Shown: positions 46,792-53,069 of the stretch, piece after piece
Numbering within the stretch: the stretch's first letter is position 1
Layout of the letters: each line of letters opens with the position of its first letter
Source: a virus
IMG/VR virus record: IMGVR_UViG_3300008267_000065
Coordinates: 1-53,069 of that record
Length of the DNA stretch: 53,069 nt
Direction: 5' to 3' (one strand)
The notes under the pieces: model-generated
Database searches by the model: none
Seen by the model: only the letters and a program-made list of their open reading frames with translations
What the model was told of the DNA's origin: nothing
Position numbers and translations under genes: made by a program

Positions 46792-47721
46792 ATGTCTATG
46801 GGTTTGTGTTGTCAGTTCCTACAGGAGAAGAAAAAACGGAATGGTGATACTATTTATCAAAATATCATCAAAGAGAAATCTTTACAGTTAGGAGCATATA
46901 AAAATGGAAGATATGATACACAAAGAATACTTGAAACATATAGAAACAATATCAAAGAGCACTTGCGAGTCATTCCTAAACTCAATGAACTCAGCATTAA
47001 GTCTTTCAGAATATCAAGTTCTCTTTTTCCACTTTTTGAATTCAATGCAGGTCTTGCAAAACGAGATGGAGAGATTCTCTCAGGGCTTAGACTTCTTGGA
47101 GAAGAGTTCAAAAAAAGCGGAATCCGAGTAACGACACACCCAGGGCAGTTTACTGTCTTGTCAAGTGATAAAGATTCTGTTGTACAAAATTCTATAAAAG
47201 AGCTAGAATATCATGCATGGATTTTTGATCAGATGGGTTTTGATCAAACGCCTTATTATGCAATTAATATTCATGGTGGTAAGGCTAAACGTGGAGAGCG
47301 TTTAATTGATGTAATTAATTCTTTGCCAAAATCAGTAAAAAATAGACTAACGTTAGAGAACGATGAAAAGTCATATTCCATCTCTGATCTACTTCAGATT
47401 CATAGTAGTTGCAATATCCCTATTGTATTTGATTCTCACCATCATAATTTCAACTCTAACAGTATTAAGCCAGTTGATGCTTCTAATCTTGCAGTTTCTA
47501 CATGGGGTAAGATTAAACCTTTGCAACATCTATCCAACACCGAACCAGGCAAAGAAAATGCTGGCTTCAACGATAGAAGATCGCACTCACAATTAATTCA
47601 CAATATTCCAGATTTTCAACTTCAGTATCTAGTTGAAGATTCTGTTGATATTGATATTGAAGCAAAAGCTAAAAATTTGGCAATAATTAAAATTAGAAAA
47701 GACTTTAAAGTGGAGTGTTAA
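46792..47721 (+). CDS. uvsE: UV-damage endonuclease UvsE/UVDE
   Basis: ATG 46792 is chosen because GGAG lies seven bases upstream; the longer frame would start inside the terminator. The 309-residue TIM-barrel nuclease shows the UVDE order: 'SMGLCCQFL', 'SFRISSSLFPLFEF', 'RVTTHPGQFTVLSS', 'YYAINIHGGKAKRGERL', 'RLTLENDEKSYS' and 'IPIVFDSHHHNF', which supply the metal-binding His, Glu and Asp residues. It nicks DNA 5' to UV photoproducts and some abasic lesions, starting excision repair. T4 uses the unrelated DenV. A marine phage exposed to sunlight would benefit. It has its own promoter. Confidence 0.92.
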   Translation: MSMGLCCQFLQEKKKRNGDTIYQNIIKEKSLQLGAYKNGRYDTQRILETYRNNIKEHLRVIPKLNELSIKSFRISSSLFPLFEFNAGLAKRDGEILSGLRLLGEEFKKSGIRVTTHPGQFTVLSSDKDSVVQNSIKELEYHAWIFDQMGFDQTPYYAINIHGGKAKRGERLIDVINSLPKSVKNRLTLENDEKSYSISDLLQIHSSCNIPIVFDSHHHNFNSNSIKPVDASNLAVSTWGKIKPLQHLSNTEPGKENAGFNDRRSHSQLIHNIPDFQLQYLVEDSVDIDIEAKAKNLAIIKIRKDFKVEC

Positions 47722-48150
47722 ATGAGAGAAGAGTATATACAAACCTTAACAACAAAATACCCAGAAATGTTTCTTGAAGATAACAAACTTAGGTGTGAAA
47801 TATCTATTGGTGATGGATGGTATGAATTAATTAATTCTTGCTGTAATATTATAACTGAGCACATCAAGTGGAACCGTAAATATAATAAATGGGACGAGTC
47901 GATAACAGTTAAGTGTATTCAGATTAAAGAAAAATTTGGTGGCCTAAGATTCTATATTTATGGTGGAGATGAATTCTGTCGTGGAGTAATAAACATGACA
48001 GAATCTATGTCATACAAGACGTGTGAAAGTTGCGGCAACATTGGCTCCTTAAGAGAAGATGGCTGGATGAGAACGTTATGCGATTCTCACGAACAGGAAA
48101 GACGATGGAGGCAAAATGATAAATCCAAAACAGTTCTACCTGATAGTTGA
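47722..48150 (+). CDS. Hypothetical phage protein with CxxC
   Basis: This 142-residue protein starts directly at the uvsE stop. It contains 'ISIGDGWYELINSCCNII', 'VKCIQIKEKFGGLRFYIYGG' and 'SYKTCESCGNIGSLREDGWMRTLCDSH', the last with a C-x2-C pair and a later Cys and His that may bind zinc. From memory, the 'GDGWxxL', 'VxQIKEKFGxLRFY' and 'CExCGxxG' combination occurs in small hypothetical proteins of many phages. Function is unknown. It may act with neighbouring nucleic-acid enzymes. Confidence 0.65.
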   Translation: MREEYIQTLTTKYPEMFLEDNKLRCEISIGDGWYELINSCCNIITEHIKWNRKYNKWDESITVKCIQIKEKFGGLRFYIYGGDEFCRGVINMTESMSYKTCESCGNIGSLREDGWMRTLCDSHEQERRWRQNDKSKTVLPDS

Positions 48151-48268
48151 CAAGTGGGGAAACATAATTGCATATAGAGACTTTGATTGGAAGCCAAGTG
48201 ACTGCTCTCCATATAAAGTATTCCAGTGGACAGGCATAACGTTTATTGAAGTTATTACAAAGGGATAA
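48116..48268 (+). CDS. Small hypothetical protein, 50 residues
   Basis: ATG 48116 follows GGAG by five bases and opens 50 codons. It overlaps the upstream gene by 35 bases. The product 'MINPKQFYLIVDKWGNIIAY', then 'RDFDWKPSDC', looks like a compact beta-hairpin protein with several aromatic residues. The good ribosome binding site and protein-like composition support expression. No known domain was recognised. Confidence 0.5.
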   Translation: MINPKQFYLIVDKWGNIIAYRDFDWKPSDCSPYKVFQWTGITFIEVITKG

Positions 48269-48270
48269 AA

Positions 48271-48411
48271 ATGTATAAATTATTGATTTTGACAACAATT
48301 TTTTCTTGTGCTAGTATCGACAAAACAGAGATGAGAGAAAAATATAAGGAACCATCGTTTTGTAAAAATACTCTTCAACATGACATTCATAGAAATGAAT
48401 GTCTGAGGTGA
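48271..48411 (+). CDS. Putative small lipoprotein, 46 residues
   Basis: ATG 48271 lies two bases after the previous stop. The 46-residue product starts with a short hydrophobic signal and lipobox-like end, 'MYKLLILTTIFSCAS', with C13 as possible lipid attachment site. It is followed by a charged segment and two further cysteines ('SFCKNT', 'NECLR'). Small phage lipoproteins can act as outer spanins or superinfection-exclusion factors; neither can be decided here. It ends just before the flap exonuclease gene. The reading frame is short, so confidence is moderate. Confidence 0.45.
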   Translation: MYKLLILTTIFSCASIDKTEMREKYKEPSFCKNTLQHDIHRNECLR

Positions 48412-48413
48412 TT

Positions 48414-49379
48414 TTGGAAAAGAAAAAAGTATTAATCATAGACGGCAATAATAACTATTTTAGAGCATATATTGTAGATCCAAGTGTTTCCACCAATGGT
48501 CAACCTATTGGTGGAATTACTGGTTTTTTAAAAATCCTCCAGAAACTTATTCGTGAAACAAATCCAAACAGAGTTGTTATATGTTGGGACGGTCAAGGAG
48601 GATCGGCTAAACGTAAAGGAATGAATAAGAATTATAAAGAAGGTAGAAAGCCTATTAGACTGAATAGAAATATAAAAAATCTATCAGAGAGTGAAGATAT
48701 AGACAATAAAATTTGGCAAATGACAAGACTAGCAGAGTATATTAATACAATGCCTATTATTCAATTGCTATTAGATGGGGTGGAAGCAGATGATATCATT
48801 TCTGCTGTAGCTAACCACAAGAGTCTACAATCATACAATAAAGTGATTGTATCTAGTGATAAAGATTTTATTCAGCTATGTAACAATTCTACAATTTTGT
48901 ATAGACCCGTACAACATGAAATCTTAAACAAGAATAAGGTTATTGAAGAATATGGAATTCACCCAAATAATTTCTGTCTTGCTAGAGCTTTGTCTGGTGA
49001 TAAATCAGATAACATAGATGGTGTTGAAGGGATTGGTTTGCCTACTGTTGCTAAACGTTTTCCAATCCTATCAGAAGAAAAAGTTTATACAGTTGATGAG
49101 TTAGTAGATTATTGTATAAAAAGTGAATCAAAGGTAAAAGCTTACTCAAGCGTAGTAGAACAGCAGGATAAAATTAGAGACAATTATAAGATCATGCAAC
49201 TGGCGATACCAAACATCTCGGTTCAAGATTCTATGAAAATAGATTATGCTATGGAAAATAGTGAGTGTACATTTAATAAACTTGATATCGTAAAGATGAT
49301 GATTGAAGATGGATTTCCTTCTTTGAATTTAGACGAACTATTTATTCATCTAAAAAAGATTGTTCTTGAAAACTGTTAA
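48414..49379 (+). CDS. 5'-3' exonuclease / flap endonuclease (RNase H-like of T4)
   Basis: I prefer TTG 48414, with GAGG five bases upstream, like the polA start; an in-frame ATG at 48399 lacks a ribosome site and overlaps the lipoprotein. The protein of about 321 residues is of the FEN/PIN family: 'KKVLIIDGNNNYFRAYI' with the first aspartate, 'NRVVICWDGQGGSAKRK', 'LLDGVEADDIISAVA', 'KVIVSSDKDFIQLC' and 'ALSGDKSDNIDGVEGIG' with the helix-hairpin-helix. These acidic clusters bind two metals. It would remove RNA primers during Okazaki fragment processing, as T4 RNase H does, and complements the polymerase, which has no such domain. Confidence 0.88.
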   Translation: MEKKKVLIIDGNNNYFRAYIVDPSVSTNGQPIGGITGFLKILQKLIRETNPNRVVICWDGQGGSAKRKGMNKNYKEGRKPIRLNRNIKNLSESEDIDNKIWQMTRLAEYINTMPIIQLLLDGVEADDIISAVANHKSLQSYNKVIVSSDKDFIQLCNNSTILYRPVQHEILNKNKVIEEYGIHPNNFCLARALSGDKSDNIDGVEGIGLPTVAKRFPILSEEKVYTVDELVDYCIKSESKVKAYSSVVEQQDKIRDNYKIMQLAIPNISVQDSMKIDYAMENSECTFNKLDIVKMMIEDGFPSLNLDELFIHLKKIVLENC

Positions 49380-49394
49380 ATTGCGTGGTAGATT
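49366..49394 (+). promoter_or_regulatory. Promoter upstream of the replicative helicase
   Basis: TTGAAA (49366-49371, 5/6) and TAGATT (49389-49394) are 17 bases apart. The -10 is preceded by TTGCGTGG, matching the GCGTGG block before gp32 and giving an extended -10 (TGGTAGATT). Confidence 0.5.
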
Positions 49395-49414
49395 GTTGGA
49401 AATCTGGAGAGAAA

Positions 49415-50815
49415 ATGGCCGAGAAAGATAACAAAAATTTTATCAATGAAAAAGCCTCATTTGAGAAGTTTGGAACTAAATTTCAAGAAAACCTAGTGCA
49501 ACTAATGCTAGACGATAGAACCTTCTGTGATCAATTAACAGAAGTTATGGATATACATTTCTTAGATCTAAAATACCTAAGAGTCTTTGTTGAAAAGATG
49601 ATTCAATACCGTAAAAAATATGGTACTCATCCGTCACGCGATACAATGACGATGATTCTAAGATCAGATATAGATAAAGAAAACGAAGTCACCCAGAAAC
49701 AAGTACGTGATTTCTATGCAAGAGTACAAGCTAACGAGTTCAGTCTTGATGGTGAACAACATATCAAGGATGTATCGCTTGATTTCTGTAAAAAGCAGAA
49801 ACTAAAAGAGGCGATGATTAAAAGCGTCGGCCTTATTCAGAACTCATCTTTTGATGAAGTAAGCAAGATTATCAATGATGCTCTAAAGCTTGGAATGGAC
49901 AATGATCAAGGGTATGATTTTTTCCTTGACTTTGAAAAGCGTTTTGAGTTGAAAGCTAGAAATCCAATCAGCACTGGTTGGGAGCTAATTGATAATATTA
50001 CAAAGGGTGGTTTAGGTAGAAGCGAGCTTGGTGTTGTTGTTGCTCCAACTGGTGCCGGAAAGAGCATGGCATTAGTTCATCTTGGAGCAGCAGCTTTACA
50101 AGCTGGATTGAACGTGGTACATTACACTCTGGAATTGCAAGATAAGGTTGTTGCTCTACGTTATGATTCCTGCATAACAGGCATCTCTCTACAAGACGTT
50201 AAAGAACAGAAAGATCAAGTTTGGGAGGGAATTAAAGACGTTAATGGTAAGCTTATTATTAAAGAATATCCTACAAAAAGCGCATCAACTAATACCCTCA
50301 AAAATCATCTTGAAAAACTAAAAAGACGAGAACATCGTGTTGATATGGTTATTGTTGATTACGGCGATCTACTTAAACCAGTTTCTGCACAAAAAGAGAA
50401 ACGAAACGAACTAGAAAGCATCTATGAAGAATTACGTGGTCTTGCACAAACTTATGGATGTAGTATCTGGACTGCCTCTCAAACAAACCGGAGTGGATTG
50501 AATGCAGAAGTTATCACAATGGAAAGTATTTCAGAGGCGTTCAATAAGTGTTTCGTTGCTGACTTCATCTTCACGGTTTCTAGAACAATAAAAGATAAAA
50601 ACACAAACGAAGGTCGGATCTTTGTTGCAAAGAATCGAAATGGACCCGATGGATTAGTATTCCCAATTTTTATGGATACAAGCAATGTCAAGATAAAAGT
50701 CCTAAGTCAGAGTACTGAAACCGCAACAGAAATTATGGAAAGTGCAACAAAAAAACAGGAAGAAGAACTACGTAAGAAATACAAGAATTATCGTAAAGAG
50801 CAAAAGGCATCTTAA
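49415..50815 (+). CDS. gp41: Replicative DNA helicase, DnaB/gp41-like
   Basis: ATG 49415 ('MAEKDNKNF') follows GGAGAG; the longer frame from 49385 would begin inside the promoter -10. The 466-residue protein has a small N-terminal helical domain and a RecA-like motor: 'ISTGWELIDNITKGGLGRSE', Walker A 'APTGAGKS' (210-217), 'VHYTLELQDKVVALRYDS', Walker B 'VDMVIVDYGDLL', 'GCSIWTASQTNRSG' and an arginine-finger-like 'GRIFVAKNRNGPDG'. It would form the hexamer that unwinds the fork and bind the primase at 1545. It is preceded by a promoter of the same class as gp32 and uvsX. Confidence 0.92.
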   Translation: MAEKDNKNFINEKASFEKFGTKFQENLVQLMLDDRTFCDQLTEVMDIHFLDLKYLRVFVEKMIQYRKKYGTHPSRDTMTMILRSDIDKENEVTQKQVRDFYARVQANEFSLDGEQHIKDVSLDFCKKQKLKEAMIKSVGLIQNSSFDEVSKIINDALKLGMDNDQGYDFFLDFEKRFELKARNPISTGWELIDNITKGGLGRSELGVVVAPTGAGKSMALVHLGAAALQAGLNVVHYTLELQDKVVALRYDSCITGISLQDVKEQKDQVWEGIKDVNGKLIIKEYPTKSASTNTLKNHLEKLKRREHRVDMVIVDYGDLLKPVSAQKEKRNELESIYEELRGLAQTYGCSIWTASQTNRSGLNAEVITMESISEAFNKCFVADFIFTVSRTIKDKNTNEGRIFVAKNRNGPDGLVFPIFMDTSNVKIKVLSQSTETATEIMESATKKQEEELRKKYKNYRKEQKAS

Positions 50816-50826
50816 AGGAGAATAAA

Positions 50827-51075
50827 ATGAAAAAAGTGCTAATGTTTTCAGCTAGTTGGTGTGGTCCATGTCGTCAAGCAAAGCCAGTATTTAATCAACT
50901 AAAAGAGTCAAGAGCGGATGTAGAATTCCAGGTTGTAGACATTGATGAAAATCCAGTAATGGCAAATAATTTTAGCATCTCAGGCGTTCCTACATTTGTT
51001 GTTATGGAAGGTGATACTGAGGTACAGCGAATTGTTGGCGGTGGCAATGTAATGAAACTTAAGGAAGTTCTATGA
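50827..51075 (+). CDS. Thioredoxin-like protein
   Basis: This 82-residue minimal thioredoxin fold has the active site 'ASWCGPCRQAKP' (C12 and C15) and the cis-proline loop 'ISGVPTFVVM'. It is shorter than E. coli thioredoxin (109) and close to the small phage thioredoxins. It lies two genes upstream of a class II ribonucleotide reductase, which needs external dithiol reduction, so it is the probable electron donor. AAAGGAG precedes the ATG, and its stop overlaps the next start (ATGA). Confidence 0.9.
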   Translation: MKKVLMFSASWCGPCRQAKPVFNQLKESRADVEFQVVDIDENPVMANNFSISGVPTFVVMEGDTEVQRIVGGGNVMKLKEVL

Positions 51076-51254
51076 AATCAGAAGAAGATATATTGAAAGA
51101 AATGGAGCTAAGAACAGGAAAAAAAATAGAATTTTCTCCTGTTCACTGGGATGAGTATAACAGCAGAGCAGTAAGATATATTATGGTAGATAGTCAAGTA
51201 AAAAATGATCAATCGTTGGTTGATTTAGCTTATGAAATTGCAAATGGAGAATAA
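51072..51254 (+). CDS. Small hypothetical protein between thioredoxin and RNR
   Basis: This 60-residue protein, 'MKSEEDILKEMELRTGKKIE' and onwards, overlaps the thioredoxin stop by ATGA and ends four bases before the RNR start. It is acidic and mostly helical, with a central 'FSPVHWDEYNSRAVRYIMVD'. The tight coupling on both sides suggests a link to the thioredoxin-RNR pair, perhaps as a regulator or accessory. I do not recognise a family. Confidence 0.6.
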   Translation: MKSEEDILKEMELRTGKKIEFSPVHWDEYNSRAVRYIMVDSQVKNDQSLVDLAYEIANGE

Positions 51255-51258
51255 TTAA

Positions 51259-53069
51259 ATGTCAAATTGGTCTAATCTAGCTAAGGTTGTATATAAAAGA
51301 ACTTATGCACGTAAAGACAGTGGCCCATTAGAAAATTGGGACAATACTGTCGAGCGCGTTATTAGTGGAAATATTGCAGGACATAATGTAAGTGAGCAGG
51401 AAGTAAATCGCTTACGATATTACCTATCAGAACGTAAAGCTGGACCAGCTGGACGTGGTTGGTGGTATTCGGGTGCTCCATCACATAAAAAGCTAGGTGG
51501 TGTAGCATTAAATAATTGTTGGTTTACCGCTGGTGATGATTGGACCAATTTTGTTCTTGCTCAAGATCTACTTATGTTAGGTGGTGGAGTTGGTATGTCT
51601 GTTGAACACAGATTTGTCAGTAAGCTACCTAAAGTAAAAAACGGTGTACAAATTGTAAATCGTGATAGCAAAGATGCTGATTTTATTGTACCCGACAGCC
51701 GCGAAGGGTGGAATGAACTAACCCGACGTATTTTGGAGAGCTACTTTGTCACTGGTAAGTCTTTTAGCTATAGTACTGTATGCATTCGTCCTTCTGGTGA
51801 GCCTATACGCGGCTTTGGAGGTTCTTCGTCAGGTCCAAAACCTCTTATCTCGTTTGTCGAAAAACTATGTGGAATCCTCAACGCCAGAGGCGGAAAACAC
51901 GTTAAACCTCTTGACGCTGCTGATATCCTGTGTTCAATTGCTGAGATGGTCGTTGCCGGTAATGTTCGTCGTTCAGCTATTATTATTCTCGGTGATCCTT
52001 GGGATAAAGAGTACCTAAAGGCTAAACGCTGGGATCTTGGTAATATTCCAACTCAAAGAGCGATGGCAAACTTCTCAGTTGTTGTAGATGACGTAGAAGA
52101 CCTACATCCATTATTCTGGAAAACATATGAAGAGGGTGAACCATTTGGTATCGTTAATCGCACCAATATGCAAAAATATGCTAGAATGGGTGAGCTAAAG
52201 GCTGATAGTGCTGTTGGTGTTAATCCGTGCGCTGAAGCAACTCTTGAAGATGGTGAACCATGCAACCTACAAGAGATTTCACTACCAAATCTAGCAAATG
52301 AAGCTGAATTTGTTGAAGTTGCTCGCCTTATGCATCGTTGGGGCAAACGTGTAACTATGGAAAAGTATCATCAACCAAAATGTGATGCTGTTGTAAAGCG
52401 TAATCGTCGTATTGGAACTGGTATTACAGGTTGTTTACAGAGTCCATTATTTAAACCAGAGATTCTAGATCGCGCTTATGAGGCTATCCAAGATGAAAAT
52501 CGTGAATACTCAAGACACCTAGGAATTCCAGAAAGTATCAGAACTACAGTAATTAAACCTTCTGGGACTATCTCAAAAGTATTTGATTGTTACGAGGGAA
52601 TCCACCCAGGTTACTCCAGATACATCATTCAACGTGTAAGGTTTGCTGCAAATGATCCGCTTATTCCGCTATTGAAAGAAGCTGGTCACCACATGGAACC
52701 AACAATTCGTTTTGATGGTAGTCTTGATCACAACACTCTTGTTGTTGATTTCTATGTTGCAGCACCAGATGGTGCACCGGTTGCTGATGAGGATTGGACA
52801 ACTTGGAAACAATTAGATGTTGTCAAGATGGCCCAAAAGCACTGGGCTGATCAATCTGTGTCTGTTACTGTTTACTACAAGCGTGAGGAAATTTCTCAAC
52901 TAAAGAAATGGCTAGGAGAAAATTTGAAATATCTAAAAACTATTTCATTCCTATGTCACAGCGAACACGGATTCCTACAAGCTCCAAAAGAAAAGATCAC
53001 CAAAGAACAATATGAAAAACTATCAGCTAAAATTAAGCCAATTAATGATGATGGTATCGGTGAAGGTGA
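51259..53069 (+). CDS. Ribonucleoside-triphosphate reductase, class II (adenosylcobalamin-dependent), 5' part
   Basis: The frame from ATG 51259, directly after an in-frame TAA, stays open to the right edge, so about 603 residues are visible and the C-terminus is missing. It matches the monomeric B12-dependent RTPR type: 'KVVYKRTYAR', 'GVALNNCWF' with C87, 'DLLMLGGGVGMSVEHR', 'EMVVAGNVRRSA', 'VGVNPCAEATLED' with N322, C324 and E326, C335 in 'EPCNLQE', 'RRIGTGITG' and 'VIKPSGTISKV'. It reduces NTPs to dNTPs for phage replication using cobalamin. The final C-terminal cysteine pair would lie outside the window. Thioredoxin is encoded just upstream. Confidence 0.92.
   Translation, partial: MSNWSNLAKVVYKRTYARKDSGPLENWDNTVERVISGNIAGHNVSEQEVNRLRYYLSERKAGPAGRGWWYSGAPSHKKLGGVALNNCWFTAGDDWTNFVLAQDLLMLGGGVGMSVEHRFVSKLPKVKNGVQIVNRDSKDADFIVPDSREGWNELTRRILESYFVTGKSFSYSTVCIRPSGEPIRGFGGSSSGPKPLISFVEKLCGILNARGGKHVKPLDAADILCSIAEMVVAGNVRRSAIIILGDPWDKEYLKAKRWDLGNIPTQRAMANFSVVVDDVEDLHPLFWKTYEEGEPFGIVNRTNMQKYARMGELKADSAVGVNPCAEATLEDGEPCNLQEISLPNLANEAEFVEVARLMHRWGKRVTMEKYHQPKCDAVVKRNRRIGTGITGCLQSPLFKPEILDRAYEAIQDENREYSRHLGIPESIRTTVIKPSGTISKVFDCYEGIHPGYSRYIIQRVRFAANDPLIPLLKEAGHHMEPTIRFDGSLDHNTLVVDFYVAAPDGAPVADEDWTTWKQLDVVKMAQKHWADQSVSVTVYYKREEISQLKKWLGENLKYLKTISFLCHSEHGFLQAPKEKITKEQYEKLSAKIKPINDDGIGEG

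Noticed and set aside
51746-52018. A 90-codon hydrophobic ORF inside the RNR gene
   Set aside because: It is out of frame with the clear class II RNR frame, which contains the catalytic motifs on both sides.
1-53069. tRNA genes, IS elements and integrase or attachment sites
   Set aside because: I found no cloverleaf with CCA-ready acceptor stem, no transposase motif and no integrase. A dedicated tRNA scan would be more sensitive than reading.

Overview
This window is a contiguous piece of a lytic, T4-type myovirus genome (contractile tail, Caudoviricetes). All recognisable genes lie on the + strand, with gaps of a few bases or ATGA/TAATG overlaps. The DNA is AT-rich. The gene set (T4-type gp17-gp20-gp21-gp22-gp23, neck, sheath, tube and baseplate genes, plus a class II ribonucleotide reductase, a phage bS21 ribosomal protein, UvsE, and many small proteins starting MK-hydrophobic-T-x-x-Y-L-x-x-L-I-[KR]-E) is what I associate with marine or aquatic T4-like phages. 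Early-type promoters match sigma70 (TTGACA/TATAAT, spacing 16-17), which suggests a proteobacterium-like host rather than a Bacteroidetes host. That host call is inference.

Layout. 1-792 is the 3' end of a tail-fibre-like gene that is open at the left edge. 803-6787 is a DNA-metabolism block: RuvC-like resolvase, DnaG-like primase and a single-polypeptide fusion of SbcD (gp47) and SbcC (gp46), with three small N-terminally tagged proteins around it. 6793-7827 encodes three membrane-associated proteins that could be a lysis cassette. 7878-23296 is head morphogenesis: terminase gp17, portal gp20, several core-like proteins, prohead protease gp21, fibre/decoration-like proteins, bS21, scaffold gp22 and major capsid gp23. 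A GIY-YIG endonuclease follows gp23. 24019-41820 is neck, tail and baseplate: gp13/gp14-like, sheath, three tail-tube paralogues, a gp26-like protein with a probable +1 frameshift extension, a 992-aa tape measure, a baseplate paralogue pair, a LysM-like gp53 candidate and large hub proteins. 41862-53069 is replication, recombination and nucleotide metabolism: a minimal family A DNA polymerase, an FtsZ/tubulin-like protein, gp32 SSB, UvsX, UvsE, a 5'-3' exonuclease, a DnaB-type helicase, thioredoxin, and a class II RNR that runs off the right edge.

How the parts work together. Primase, helicase, polymerase, SSB, UvsX, SbcCD-fusion, RuvC and flap exonuclease make a nearly complete replication/recombination set. 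Class II RNR and thioredoxin supply dNTPs. gp20, gp22 and gp23 build the prohead, and gp21 matures it. The recurrent N-terminal tag carries an I-x-E triplet of the kind cut by gp21-type proteases, so the tagged proteins may be packaged in the capsid and ejected with the DNA. Terminators follow gp23, the 24019 gene, the gp26/frameshift pair, gp32 and the 46396 gene. Two of them overlap the next promoter. A late-promoter candidate (ACTATTTAT) precedes several structural genes, and an extended -10 element (GCGTGNTA) precedes polA, gp32, uvsX and the helicase.

The most unusual points are the tag family, the FtsZ/tubulin-like protein, the SbcD-SbcC fusion, a compact Pol A in a T4-like virus, the start-less ORF after gp26, and phage bS21. 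There is no gene-free stretch over 300 bases. I saw no tRNA, CRISPR, IS element or attachment site.
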